This document shows, one piece after another, positions 42,320-52,607 of a DNA stretch of 64,000 nucleotides (position 1 is its first letter; each line of letters opens with the position of its first letter). The translations under genes were made by a program, and so were the position numbers. Under the pieces are notes generated by a model. That model was given only the letters and a program-made list of their open reading frames with translations. It was not told where the DNA came from and did no database searches. The DNA is from an uncultured Bacteroidia bacterium. GTDB lineage: Bacteria > Bacteroidota > Bacteroidia > Bacteroidales > CAJPTX01. The stretch spans positions 145,267 to 209,266 of the forward strand of contig CAMXWF010000001.1 in the NCBI GenBank assembly GCA_947252645.1, in the 5' to 3' direction.

Positions 42320-42440
42320 GGCCAGCGAGGGGCGGCTGCCCCATGGTGGGCCAGAAGGGGGGAGAAAACTGCGAGGGGAGAGCGTTAGGCGTGTGGGGGT
42401 GTAACAAAAGAGGCGGGATTACGTAGGAGTAATAAATGAC

Positions 42441-45400
42441 ATGTGGGGAGGGGCGACCATGCGCAGGTTGAGCAAAGAGGTAGGCAGGGGTCGGAGCAGC
42501 AGAAGTTGTTCCGCGGGCTGTGGTGTGCCTCGTCTTTACTGGTTTTTTTTGCTGTTTGTGTGCGTTGTGCTGGTCTGGCCGAGTCGGGTGGGGGCGGCCT
42601 TGGGGGGGCTTCGTGCGATGCAGTTGCCGCCCACGCCTGGCCTGAAGATGATGCCCGTGACGCCGCCGCTCGATCCCATGCCAGGGCGCGATGGCTGTGC
42701 CGGGGTGATGATGGCCTCGATAAAGCCGGAGGCTGGGCGGCAGGTGCAGGAGATCGTGCTGGCGGTGTGGGATGGCGCGGGGAGCCACCCCACCGTGTCT
42801 GGCGTGGGCTCCTCCTTCAAACTCTTCGATAAGTTGGGCCAGCCGATCCAGGCGGGCGATCCGACCAACACCTTGTTGGCGTGGTTCAATGACGATACGA
42901 AGTTCCAGAGGTTTTCCAGTCCCAATGACCAGTGGAGCTTCACGCGCGTGCCCGTGCAGTCGACATGGTTCAAGGGGAGCGATGATTACCTGCTCAAGAG
43001 CATGAACAATGTGTTCATGGTGGGCTTTGTGTATGCCGGGGGCAATCCAGATGCGCCCGAGTGGGCCAAGGGCTACCGATCGTACGCGCCGGGCGCGGGG
43101 ATTCAGCTGCATTACCGTCGGCAGGACGAGTCGGAATGGCAGGAGCTCACGAGCACGAAGCTTGTTTTCTGCAGTGGGGACTCGGTGGAGCTAGATGCCT
43201 CGTTTGGTGAGGTGGATCCCCAGGGGAAATGGAGGCCGACCCCGAGCGATGAGTTCCACTACGTGTGGGATCACATGTCGCAGCCCTTAAACCCGCCTGC
43301 GGGCTATAGCTTGACGGGCGCGTGGCAGAAGGTAGAGGCCGATCAGGCTGGTCGGCTCATCTCGGTGTCGCGGCAGAAGTTCTGCGACATGAATCCGTCG
43401 ATTTCGGTGACGGTGGGGGCCATTGCCAAGCCGCAGCTTTCGCTCAAGCCCGCGAAGGTGGGCTGCGCTTCCGTGGGCGTGGAGGATCAGGTAGCTGTGG
43501 AGGTGAGTAGCTTCGACCTTCCCCAGGTGAACACGCTGGAGTGGCGGCTAGTGCAGCAGAACCAGCAGGTGGGGCAGAGCACGCATGTGGCCACGGAGAC
43601 CGGGCCATTCACCTCGCCGCACACCTATACGTATAGCATCAAGTTTGAGGAGGTGGGCGGGGTGCAGCCGTCGGCGGCTACCCGGGAGCTGATGGACAGC
43701 GTGGTGCTCGTGGCCAGGGGGCAGGAGTGCCAGGTGCGCACCAAGGTGCCCCTGCGGGTGCTGCGCAAGCCGGACGCGCCAAATCTCCAGGTGCTGCAGG
43801 ACGGGACGGCCTTGGTGCCCGATGGGACCCAGACGTATAATGTGTGTGACCCGGCGGTGGTGAAGCTGTCGAGCGGGGTGAGCAATACGGTTTTTCTGCC
43901 TCGCTGGACCATTGGCGTCGGGGGGAGTGAGGAGACGCGCGAGGTGTTCGACATCGATGACTTCCGGGCCAGCTTGTTTGGCACGACGGTGTCGAAGGAG
44001 TATGCGCTCAAGTTCCAGGTGGGGGTGGATCTCGGAGTGCCCTCGTGCGTGGCCGAGCAGTCGGCCAAGCTCGTTGTGCATCCCAACACGCGCCCCGTGG
44101 TGAGCCTGGGGTACGACCCCGTGACGAAATGCGCCCCGAGCCACTTCATAGCCAAGGATGATGATGCATCTGGGGTGCCAGTGGCCAAGCGCACTTGGGA
44201 GCTTTTGACGTGGAACGGGACTGATTACGTAGCGGAGAACAAGGGGACGGCGGCCACCTATGAGGAGCCGAATTTCAGCGTTTCGAGCTACGATGTGCTG
44301 CACTTGCCGAAGGTCAGGCTGACTACGGAGACCGCCAAGGGCTGCAAGGCCACCAATGAGACGGTGGTGGAGGTGAAGCCCTTGGCCGCAGTGGGGCATG
44401 TGGAGCTGCTCTACCAGGGGAATAAGGAGTGTACGCCCGTGCAGTTCACGGTCAAGGCCAGCGGGCTGACGCTGGCGCAGAACTGCCGGGTAGTGCTTCG
44501 CGCCCCCGGCAAGAAGGATCAACTGCTGACTAACATGCCGCTGACCGCGGGCCAGAGCGAGGTGACGACCCCGCCCTTTGAGGTACCGAATGTGCTGCCA
44601 ACGCCGGTGGAGTATGATGTGGTGGTGATAACGGAGCCCCAGGATCTGTATAGTTGCTCCTCGGAGGGGAGCGCGAAGCTGGTGGTCCAGCCGCAGGTGG
44701 CTGCGGGGCTTTCAGTGCAGAAGCCCACGGTGTGCGCTGACAAGGACGGGCACGCCAAGGTTCGGGTGAGCGATTTGTCGGTCACCAAGCCTGGGGCCAC
44801 GGTGACTTGGTATGCGGGAGCTGCCCCGATTACGCCGCTCAACCCTGGGGCCAATCCGCTGGAGTTTCAGCTGGAGAATGCGAGCCTGACGGATCCGGCG
44901 GTGGTGGCTCTCAAACAGGAGGTTGTGCTGGGGGGGTGTACGGTGAGCCAGGAGGCCAGCGTCACGGTGAACCCCGGGCTGCGGCCCGTGATTGCGATGA
45001 GTAAGCGGAATGGCAAAGGTGCGTACGAGCCGTATACGGCAGGGGATAAGCTGTGCGCGCCGGACACGATGACCTTTAGGGTAGAGGGGGCGGACAATGC
45101 CAGCTGGGAGGCCTTGGCGGCTGGCCGCACGGGGACGGGCACCGAGCTGCGCGATGTGATACTGGTCAATCCAGATGAGGCCGACAAGAAGTATACAGTG
45201 CGGGTGGTTTCCACCAACCGGTTTTCGTGCAGCGAGTCGGCCGAGGTGGAGCTGGTAGTGCACCAGGAGGTGGGGGCGAAGTTTAGCCTGGAGCCCCTGA
45301 GTACGTGCAACCCGATTCGCGTGAAGCGGGTCTATGAGCCAGTGGGCAAGGCTGACGATACCTGGACAGGCCTTGGGACGCCGGCGGGGAAGCCCGAGGA

Positions 45401-48400
45401 GTTTGTGTTTGATGCGCCGGGCGACCATGAGGTGAAGCTGGTGCGGAAGGCCACCACGGGATGTACGGCGGAGCACACGGAGCACGTGGTGGTGCCCGAT
45501 GTGCTGAAAGTGTCCATAGAGGCCACCCCGGTGCCGGGCAAGGTGCTTTGCGGTGGGCAGGGGGTGGAGTTCAAGAATGTCTCTACGGGCCATTTGGGTC
45601 GCTTCTGCTGGGATTTTGGTGATGGTTCGCCCTTGTATTACCAGAGCGCGGATCAGATAGCCAACGGCGTGAAGCACACCTATCTGAACGTGAGTGGGGT
45701 CAAGAAGGAATACACGGTAAAGCTCAAGGCCGAGGTGGACGCCGGGTGTGGCGAGGGGGTTGCCACGGAGAATTCCCTGGTGATGACCGTGTATCCTACG
45801 GGGAGCATGGGGCAGTCGATGCAGGTGAAGGAGAACTGCAATCCCATGAAGCTGGAAGTGCGCACCGCGTGCGATACGTATAACCATTTCACGTGGAGCG
45901 TGGTGGACCAGGCGGGCACGGTGGTGTCCACAGTGACTATGGATGGCACGGGGGTGCAGGCCAAGGAGCTCACCTTGGAGAATAACTCGACTGCGGCTTG
46001 GGCGGTCTACACGCTGAAGCTTGTGGGTTCGCGGGACTGGAAGAGCCCCGATGTCACGTGCACGAGCCCGGAGGTGACCCTTGATGAGGTGAAGATACCG
46101 CCGCACATAGATCAGAAGATAGAGCCCGATAAGAAGGCCATCTGCTCTGGGGACGAGGTGATCTTTACCGATGCGACGGCTGGGAGCAACGTGGTCCATG
46201 ACTACTATTTTGACTACCTGGGCAATAAGCGCGATGTGCTCTCCAATCAGGCGATGGGTACGTTGGTTACCCATAAGTTCGTCAACGATGGGAGTGTGGA
46301 TAAGACCTACCAGGTGGTGGTAAGCAGCAAGATGGAGAGTGGGGTGCCGGGCTGCATGCAGCAGAAAAAGGTGGTAGATATCGTGGTGCACGCGGCGGTG
46401 CGTGCGGGCTTTACGGCAAAAAAGCGGGATGATTGCCACAACCCCACGCAGGTGGTTTTGCGGTTCAATGGGCAGCTGGCGTCGCCGGCGAGTGCTGCCG
46501 TCACGAGCTACCAGTGGGATTTCACGGGTTTCCAGGCGCCTGGCGGGGGCTTGGTGGGGACGATCAAGCGGACGGATGGCACCGATTTCGAGCAGTCGTT
46601 TTTCAACCCTGAGGCGGAGGCCATGGCGACCCATGATATTATCTTTACGCTAGAGCAGAGCTACCCCGATGGGGTGACGTGTAAGGATCAGGCCACCGAT
46701 AAGCTGGAGCTCTACCCCACGCTGAAGGCGATGTTTAAGGCTACGCCCATGGAGGGTTGTTCGCCGCTGACGGTGGAGTTTACGAATCAGAGCACTGGGG
46801 CCGGGAAGGGCGAGTTGCAGTACGCCTGGGATTTCAAGAATGGTAGCACCTCTGTGTCGCGCGATCCAGGTAGTAGTGTGTTTGTGAACCAGGGGACCGT
46901 AGGGGTGAAGTATGCCACGACGCTGCAGGTTTCGCGCGGGATGTGCGTGGACACGCATACCGAGGAGGTGCAGGTGGGCCCGGCGCCGCGGGCGGAGTTT
47001 GCGCTCAACCCCTCGCTGGCGGTCTGCGCGCCGGCGGAGATCGAGGTGCTGAATGCATCGGAGTTTGCCACGGAGTACACGTGGACGCTTTCGCCGGCGG
47101 CGGATCCGATACCCCCGACACATGATCTCCAGCCGTTCAAGATCAAGCTGGACAACACGACGGGAGCCGATCAGGAGTATACGGTTAAGCTCGTGGCGAG
47201 CAATGGCCCTGGGGGCTGCACGGCTAGCAAGGAGGTGAAGGTGACGGTTCACCCGCATATTTCGGCGGATTTTTCGATGTCGGTGGTGGAGGGGTGCAAC
47301 CCGCTGTCGGTGCAGTTCACGAATAAGAGCACGGGGCAAGACAGGTTCCAGTGGAGCTTTTTTGACCAGGAGGAGTCGCCCACGCATATTTTCCAGCATA
47401 CGGATCGGGAGCATTCGCAGGATTTTCCGGTATGGCTTGAGGTGAGCAACACGCGTACCGGGTGTACGTCGCGCAAGGAGGAGAAGGTGACGGTGTATCC
47501 CTATCTGAATGCGAGCTTTGATACGAAGTCTCCGCTGCAGGGTTGTTCGCCGTTGAAGGTGAAGGTGACCAATAGCGGTATATCGCCGGCGTATGCGTAC
47601 TACTGGGAGCCAGGTGGTACGCATCCGGCGACCACCGAGCAGGATCCGGGGACGTTTGAGTACACGAACACGACGCCAGGCGCGGTGCAGAAGTTCACGC
47701 TGAGCCTGAAGGTGATCGATAAGGATCACAAGCAGTGCGAGTCGGCGCCGTTTGTTCGGGAGATCGAGGTGTGGCCGAATGTCAAGGCGGACTTCACGTT
47801 GCCGGCGGCGGGCTGCTCGCCCCTGACGCTGGAGTTTGTGAATCAGACCGTGGATCCGTCAGGGGAGTGTCGCTACGCATGGCAGGTGGGCGATGGGAAG
47901 AGTGGGGAGCGCAACTACAAGACCACGCTCACCAATCCCTCGTACGATGATGTGTGGAAGTGCCCCGTGGTGCTAGAGGTGACGACGAAGCAGGGGTGTA
48001 GCGATAAGCTGGAGAAGGTTTTGGAGGTGTATCCCACGCCGCGGGCGCAGTTTAACATGGCCAACGAGAATGCGGGCTGTGCGCCCTTTGAGGTGGTGCT
48101 GACCAACACGACGCTGGGGAAGGGGGCGACCTATACGATAGACTTTGGCGATGGTACGCCCCCAGAGGTGCGCACGGTCTTGGGGGAGGTCAAGCATAGC
48201 TACGAGAATGCGGACACAAAGCCCAAGGGCTGTGAGCTGCGGCTTGTGGCCGAGAACGTGCATGGGTGTAAAAGTGAGGCCACCATGCCGTTGACGGTGT
48301 ATCCGATGGTGAAGGCGCAGTTTGATATTGGGAAGCAGGCGGCGGCCTGTAGTCCGTTTGAGCTAGAGCTGGTGAACACCACGTTGAATGAGCAGGGGAG

Positions 48401-49652
48401 TACGTGGCTATGGACCTTCAATGGTTTGGACTCGAATACGTCGCGTAGCCCGCGCTACATATTCACCAACACGACGACGGAGGATAAGACGTACGATATC
48501 AAGCTAGTGGCCAAGACGGCCAATGGCTGCGAGTCTGAGACGCACAAGGAGATCACGGTGTGGCCGACGCCGCAGGCGAACTTTGAGGTGACCCCGCCGC
48601 TGAGCGTGTTTAAGGATCCCGGGGTGGTGGTGTCGATAGTGGATAGGACGGAGCCGACGGCTGCGGGTTGGAGCTATCTTTGGGACTTCAACGATGCCAA
48701 CACGAGTACGGAGCACGATGTGAAGGAGCATACGTTTACGCAGTGGGCGAGCGCGACGAACGGGTACCAATACCAGGTGCGCTTGGTGGTAGAGGCGCCG
48801 CATGGTTGCAAGGATACGGCGGAGCTGCCGGTGTGGGTGTTGGCCCCGGAGCCGACGACGCGTTTTCGTATGCCGAAGAACTGGGGCTGCGCGCCGTTCA
48901 ATGCGTATTTTTACAATGAGACGCAGTATGCCGATGAGTACCTTTGGCGGTTTGGCGATGGGGATTCGGCCACAGAGCGAGAGGTGATGCATGTGTATGA
49001 GAAGCCGGGCTACTACCAGGTGACCTTGACGGCGCATGGCGAGGGGGGTACGCAGACGTTTTACCGGGTGGTGGAGGTGAAGGAGAACCCCGTGGCGGAC
49101 TTCAGCGTGAGTCCTGAGATGCCGGTGATGCTGCCGGATGCGCGGGTGCGGTTTGTGAATCAGTCGCAGAAGGGCGATAAGTACCGGTGGGATTTTGGGG
49201 ATGGTAGTGTGGGCGATACGGAGAGCCCGGTGCATATTTACACGCAGACTGGGGAGTACGATGTGGTTTTGGAGGTGGCATCGCTGGAGGGCTGTAAGTC
49301 GGAGAAGCGGCTGAAGTCGGCGGTAGTGGTGCTGCCTGGGGGCTATTTGCTGTACCCGACGGCGTTTTCGCCGCGCGCAGGGGGGGCCAGCGGGGGTTGG
49401 TATCGCCCGGAGGATTACGCCGATTATAGTATCTTTAGGCCGAAGTTCTTTGGAGTGCAGCAGTACCATTTGACGGTGTATGATCGTTTGGGGAATGTGC
49501 TTTTCCAGACGGACGACATCAAGCAGGGTTGGGACGGCTATGTAGGAGGTAGGCTATGCCAGTTTGGGGTGTATGCCTATCGGGCCGTGGGGCACTATAA
49601 GAGTGGGGTACAATTTGATGTGCGGGGGAATTTTACATTGATAAGGCAATGA
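42441..49652 (+). CDS. Giant PKD-repeat surface protein with type IX (type B) sorting domain
   Basis: A 2403-residue exported protein. A signal region (residues about 28-53) is followed by Ig-like segments and then at least ten PKD-like modules, each recognisable by a start such as GCSPLTVEFTN, GCNPLSVQFTN or GCAPFEVVLTN and many by a WDFGDG core (for example CWDFGDGSP, RWDFGDGSVGD, WRFGDGDS). Cysteines recur at the module starts. The last 95 residues (LLYPTAFSPRAGG..., YHLTVYDRLGNVLFQTDDIKQGWDGYVGG..., GVYAYRAVGHYKSG) are the gliding-motility-associated CHU_C sorting domain used by type B cargo of the type IX secretion system. It is therefore probably a secreted or cell-surface adhesin of SprB type. 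Its stop overlaps the ATG of porP/sprF (ATGA). Start ATG 42441 or 42459. Confidence 0.92.
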   Translation: MWGGATMRRLSKEVGRGRSSRSCSAGCGVPRLYWFFLLFVCVVLVWPSRVGAALGGLRAMQLPPTPGLKMMPVTPPLDPMPGRDGCAGVMMASIKPEAGRQVQEIVLAVWDGAGSHPTVSGVGSSFKLFDKLGQPIQAGDPTNTLLAWFNDDTKFQRFSSPNDQWSFTRVPVQSTWFKGSDDYLLKSMNNVFMVGFVYAGGNPDAPEWAKGYRSYAPGAGIQLHYRRQDESEWQELTSTKLVFCSGDSVELDASFGEVDPQGKWRPTPSDEFHYVWDHMSQPLNPPAGYSLTGAWQKVEADQAGRLISVSRQKFCDMNPSISVTVGAIAKPQLSLKPAKVGCASVGVEDQVAVEVSSFDLPQVNTLEWRLVQQNQQVGQSTHVATETGPFTSPHTYTYSIKFEEVGGVQPSAATRELMDSVVLVARGQECQVRTKVPLRVLRKPDAPNLQVLQDGTALVPDGTQTYNVCDPAVVKLSSGVSNTVFLPRWTIGVGGSEETREVFDIDDFRASLFGTTVSKEYALKFQVGVDLGVPSCVAEQSAKLVVHPNTRPVVSLGYDPVTKCAPSHFIAKDDDASGVPVAKRTWELLTWNGTDYVAENKGTAATYEEPNFSVSSYDVLHLPKVRLTTETAKGCKATNETVVEVKPLAAVGHVELLYQGNKECTPVQFTVKASGLTLAQNCRVVLRAPGKKDQLLTNMPLTAGQSEVTTPPFEVPNVLPTPVEYDVVVITEPQDLYSCSSEGSAKLVVQPQVAAGLSVQKPTVCADKDGHAKVRVSDLSVTKPGATVTWYAGAAPITPLNPGANPLEFQLENASLTDPAVVALKQEVVLGGCTVSQEASVTVNPGLRPVIAMSKRNGKGAYEPYTAGDKLCAPDTMTFRVEGADNASWEALAAGRTGTGTELRDVILVNPDEADKKYTVRVVSTNRFSCSESAEVELVVHQEVGAKFSLEPLSTCNPIRVKRVYEPVGKADDTWTGLGTPAGKPEEFVFDAPGDHEVKLVRKATTGCTAEHTEHVVVPDVLKVSIEATPVPGKVLCGGQGVEFKNVSTGHLGRFCWDFGDGSPLYYQSADQIANGVKHTYLNVSGVKKEYTVKLKAEVDAGCGEGVATENSLVMTVYPTGSMGQSMQVKENCNPMKLEVRTACDTYNHFTWSVVDQAGTVVSTVTMDGTGVQAKELTLENNSTAAWAVYTLKLVGSRDWKSPDVTCTSPEVTLDEVKIPPHIDQKIEPDKKAICSGDEVIFTDATAGSNVVHDYYFDYLGNKRDVLSNQAMGTLVTHKFVNDGSVDKTYQVVVSSKMESGVPGCMQQKKVVDIVVHAAVRAGFTAKKRDDCHNPTQVVLRFNGQLASPASAAVTSYQWDFTGFQAPGGGLVGTIKRTDGTDFEQSFFNPEAEAMATHDIIFTLEQSYPDGVTCKDQATDKLELYPTLKAMFKATPMEGCSPLTVEFTNQSTGAGKGELQYAWDFKNGSTSVSRDPGSSVFVNQGTVGVKYATTLQVSRGMCVDTHTEEVQVGPAPRAEFALNPSLAVCAPAEIEVLNASEFATEYTWTLSPAADPIPPTHDLQPFKIKLDNTTGADQEYTVKLVASNGPGGCTASKEVKVTVHPHISADFSMSVVEGCNPLSVQFTNKSTGQDRFQWSFFDQEESPTHIFQHTDREHSQDFPVWLEVSNTRTGCTSRKEEKVTVYPYLNASFDTKSPLQGCSPLKVKVTNSGISPAYAYYWEPGGTHPATTEQDPGTFEYTNTTPGAVQKFTLSLKVIDKDHKQCESAPFVREIEVWPNVKADFTLPAAGCSPLTLEFVNQTVDPSGECRYAWQVGDGKSGERNYKTTLTNPSYDDVWKCPVVLEVTTKQGCSDKLEKVLEVYPTPRAQFNMANENAGCAPFEVVLTNTTLGKGATYTIDFGDGTPPEVRTVLGEVKHSYENADTKPKGCELRLVAENVHGCKSEATMPLTVYPMVKAQFDIGKQAAACSPFELELVNTTLNEQGSTWLWTFNGLDSNTSRSPRYIFTNTTTEDKTYDIKLVAKTANGCESETHKEITVWPTPQANFEVTPPLSVFKDPGVVVSIVDRTEPTAAGWSYLWDFNDANTSTEHDVKEHTFTQWASATNGYQYQVRLVVEAPHGCKDTAELPVWVLAPEPTTRFRMPKNWGCAPFNAYFYNETQYADEYLWRFGDGDSATEREVMHVYEKPGYYQVTLTAHGEGGTQTFYRVVEVKENPVADFSVSPEMPVMLPDARVRFVNQSQKGDKYRWDFGDGSVGDTESPVHIYTQTGEYDVVLEVASLEGCKSEKRLKSAVVVLPGGYLLYPTAFSPRAGGASGGWYRPEDYADYSIFRPKFFGVQQYHLTVYDRLGNVLFQTDDIKQGWDGYVGGRLCQFGVYAYRAVGHYKSGVQFDVRGNFTLIRQ

Positions 49653-50635
49653 GGCAGAGGAGTGGGCGAGCGGTCGGAGTGGTGTTGTTGATGTGGAGCG
49701 TGCTGAGTTTGAGCGTGCGGGGTCAGGATCCACAGTTCACGCAGTTTTTCGCCAACCCGCTCTACTTGGCGCCATCGTATGCGGGCGCGAGCGTAGGCCA
49801 ACGGGTGCTGGTGGCGTATCGGGATCAGTGGTCGTCGATGCCGCAAATGTATCGGACGCTCTCGGTGTCGTACGATGTCAACATTGCCAGTTTGCGCAGC
49901 GGTGTGGGCGTTTTGGTGCTGGGCGATCTGGCGGGTTCGGCCAATTTGGGGACGATATTGGCGGGCTTGGTCTACTCCTACTCAGTAGCGATGACGCCCA
50001 CGTGGTCGTTTCGTCCGGGCATAGGGTTCTATTTTCGTCAGCAGTCGTTGAATTGGTCGAAGTTGGTGTGGCTGGACCAGCTGGGCGATGGGGGCCCTGG
50101 GATGACACCGCCGGGGAAGACGCAGCTGATCGATGTGGATTTTTCGACCTCAGTGCTGTTTCACTCGCCGGTGGCGTGGGTGGGGGCCAATGTGGATCAC
50201 CTGTTGCGCCCCCGGCAGTCGTTTTACAACCAGAAGCGTCGTTTTCCCATCCGCTATGCGCTCTTTGGAGGCTATCAGTTTGTGTTGCATAGCTTGTACC
50301 GTCGTGGGGTGGATCAGAGTATCTCTGTGACGGCGCACGCGATGTTTGATGATCCCACCTTTCTTTTTAGCGTGGGGGGCTACTGGTTTAAGTCCCCGCT
50401 TTTGATGGGGGTGTGGTATCGTTCGGCGCCCACGCTGGAGAAGTGGACCTCGGATGCGCTTTCGTTTATGCTTGGGTATCGCTACAATGGGTTTCAAGCG
50501 GTTTATTCGTACGATTTGACGGTGTCGCAGCTAGGTGCGGCATCGGGAGGCTCGCATGAGCTGTCGTTGACCTATGAGTGGAAGCTGCCCCAGAAGCGTC
50601 GGCGCTACAAGGCGCCGGTGTGTCCGCCGTATTAG
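49649..50635 (+). CDS. PorP/SprF-family type IX secretion outer-membrane protein
   Basis: A 328-residue outer-membrane barrel of the PorP/SprF family. A signal peptide ending VRGQ is followed by the family opening DPQFTQFFANPLYLAPSYAGAS, RVLVAYRDQWSSMP and repeated strand pairs such as GVGVLVLGDLAG. Members are specific partners of large type B cargo: SprF is needed for SprB to reach the surface. The four-base overlap with the adhesin gene supports such a cargo-partner pair. Core PorK-PorN genes are not in the window. Confidence 0.92.
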   Translation: MRQRSGRAVGVVLLMWSVLSLSVRGQDPQFTQFFANPLYLAPSYAGASVGQRVLVAYRDQWSSMPQMYRTLSVSYDVNIASLRSGVGVLVLGDLAGSANLGTILAGLVYSYSVAMTPTWSFRPGIGFYFRQQSLNWSKLVWLDQLGDGGPGMTPPGKTQLIDVDFSTSVLFHSPVAWVGANVDHLLRPRQSFYNQKRRFPIRYALFGGYQFVLHSLYRRGVDQSISVTAHAMFDDPTFLFSVGGYWFKSPLLMGVWYRSAPTLEKWTSDALSFMLGYRYNGFQAVYSYDLTVSQLGAASGGSHELSLTYEWKLPQKRRRYKAPVCPPY

Positions 50636-50679
50636 CGTGCTGGGCGTAGTGGGAGGAGAAGGATCTTGTGGCTACTGGG

Positions 50680-52503
50680 ATGATGTGGGGGAAGCGGTGT
50701 AGTTTGTTTGTGCTTTCGTGGCTGGTAGCGCTGGTGAGCGTGGCGTGGGAGGGCGTAGCGCGGCCAGTGCCAGAGGAGGCGTTGGCTACATCGCAGATGG
50801 ATCGTCGAGTAGAGTACATCAAGGTGTTCCTCCACCAGGTGCAGTGGCCGGGCTTGGCGCGCCAGGAGTATTTTTACCTGGAGGTGATAGGCTACGACCC
50901 GGAGTTGCTTACGCAGCTGCGGCAGGGGCTGGCGGATGAGCAGGTGGGCGGCAAGAGGGTTCGTATTTCGAACACGTTGGATTGGTCGAATCGCACGCAG
51001 TTGCTTCGCCCCAATATAGCCTACGTGGTGCGGAGTTCGCAGCGGTATTACGGCGCGGTGGCGGAATTTTTCAAGTCTTCGCCCGTGCTGCTGGTCCAGG
51101 AGGGGATGGCGGTGGATGAGAACTGGATGGTGTGCTTTACGCAGGCCTCCGATCGGGGTGATCTTTCTGGTAGCCAAGACTGGGTGTATGTGTACAATCA
51201 GGCCGCGATACAAGCCGTGTTTGCTGGGAGGAAGTCTCCTGCGCGGCGTGCGCGTGCGCTGGCCGGGAGGGGGCGGGCGGCAGTGGCCAGCGGAGAGAGA
51301 GTCGTGACGCTTGCTGAGGGGAAGGCCCTGCGCGAGGTGGAGCGGCAGGCGGCCATCATCGCTGACCAGCGCATTACGATAGATAGGCAGCGGGATACAA
51401 TCGATAGTTTGTCTTTGCGTTTGGAGGGGCTGCTTGTTGACAGCTTGGCCCGGGCGTGGCGGGCCTCGACGGGGACACTATCCCGTTGGGCAGGGCATCG
51501 GCTGGAATTTCCCCGTCCGATAGCTTCGATGGATGGAGTGAGCCCGGAGGTTTCGGATTGGTATCGTGGAGGAGACGAGGAGTTGGACTCGGGCGGTGCT
51601 TTGCGGCCCGAGCGGCCACTCTTGCTCCAGATGGGCATGTTGGTGAGCTTTGCGATTCTTCTTTTGCTGTCGTTCATTCCGTATGTGTATGGGTCAGTGT
51701 CGATAGCGCTGCATGCAAGGCCCCGAGAGTTGCATAGCCACGAGCTGGGTGCGGGCGGGGGCGCAGAGGATGGGGGCGATGCCCCCGTAGCGTTGGCCAA
51801 TGCGGCCATGGCCTCAACGATTTCGCACGAGTTGCTCACACCGTTGAATGCGATAGTGGGTTTTTCGCAGCTGGCAGAGGCGCGTGTGGGGAGTGGAGCG
51901 ACGAGCGCGGAGCTTGAGCAGGTGGGGCGTAGTGTTGTGGAGTTGCGCCGGCGGATGGAGTCGATGGTGTCGGCCATGGTGCTGGCTGGAGGGGTCAGTG
52001 GGGCGAAGCGTTCACGGCTGGAATTGTCGGCTTTTTTGTCGGACAAGTGTGAGGAGTATCGTCGGTTGTCGATGGAGGACCGTCAGCTTTCTACGGTGCG
52101 CTTGGCGCTACGCGTGGACAGCTGTTTGCCGTTGTCGTGGGATTTGCCGCGTGAGCATCTCTCGGTGTTGCTGGATGTGCTATACAAGGCGTTGGCGTTG
52201 CGTGCGCCGGGGGGCGAGGTGGTGCTAGGGGCGGGTTTGCCGTCTTGTGGTACGGGTGTGCGTTTGTTTGTGTTTGGCCAGGGCCTGCAGCTGTCGTCCG
52301 ATGAGTCGAACGCATTGCGTTTGATAGTGGAGTCGGAGTCGTCCGTAGCGTTGCCGGCGCTGCCATCGGGGTCGCTCGTGGAGGTTTTGCAGTTGGCCTT
52401 GCGGTTTACTGCCCGTTTGGGGGGTAGGCTGAAGCTGAGTTGCCCCGAGAGTTGCGCGGTGCACGTGCAGTTGGTGTTTCCGCAGGCCAGTGCGTTGGCA
52501 TAG
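50680..52503 (+). CDS. YfiR-domain protein fused to a degenerate histidine kinase
   Basis: A 607-residue protein. After a signal segment, residues about 30-170 resemble the YfiR/DUF4154 periplasmic domain (VEYIKVFLHQVQWPG, RISNTLDW, VLLVQEGMAVDENW). A coiled-coil stretch (ADQRITIDRQRDTIDSLSLRLEGL) follows, then one membrane helix (LLLQMGMLVSFAILLLLSF) and a cytoplasmic histidine-kinase region with an intact H box ISHELLTPLNAIVGFSQL (His383). The ATP-binding half is eroded: where the N box should be there is LLDVLYKALAL with no Asn, and only a vestige VFGQGLQL stands for the G boxes. Phosphorylation by this protein alone is doubtful; it may be a pseudokinase or a scaffold. No response regulator is adjacent. 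The frame also allows a GTG at 50668. Confidence 0.8.
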   Translation: MMWGKRCSLFVLSWLVALVSVAWEGVARPVPEEALATSQMDRRVEYIKVFLHQVQWPGLARQEYFYLEVIGYDPELLTQLRQGLADEQVGGKRVRISNTLDWSNRTQLLRPNIAYVVRSSQRYYGAVAEFFKSSPVLLVQEGMAVDENWMVCFTQASDRGDLSGSQDWVYVYNQAAIQAVFAGRKSPARRARALAGRGRAAVASGERVVTLAEGKALREVERQAAIIADQRITIDRQRDTIDSLSLRLEGLLVDSLARAWRASTGTLSRWAGHRLEFPRPIASMDGVSPEVSDWYRGGDEELDSGGALRPERPLLLQMGMLVSFAILLLLSFIPYVYGSVSIALHARPRELHSHELGAGGGAEDGGDAPVALANAAMASTISHELLTPLNAIVGFSQLAEARVGSGATSAELEQVGRSVVELRRRMESMVSAMVLAGGVSGAKRSRLELSAFLSDKCEEYRRLSMEDRQLSTVRLALRVDSCLPLSWDLPREHLSVLLDVLYKALALRAPGGEVVLGAGLPSCGTGVRLFVFGQGLQLSSDESNALRLIVESESSVALPALPSGSLVEVLQLALRFTARLGGRLKLSCPESCAVHVQLVFPQASALA

Positions 52504-52607
52504 TTTTTGCCAGAGGTGCCATCGTGGGAGCGTGTAGCTCTTCAGGCCGTTTGGGCTTGTGGGGTGATTTAGTACGCGGAGGCGTGCGGTAAGATTACTT
52601 CTGTCTG

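Noticed and set aside
44712..46634. 640-codon minus-strand frame inside the PKD gene
   Set aside because: A shadow of the biased third-position composition of the PKD gene; Arg/His-rich and without any motif.
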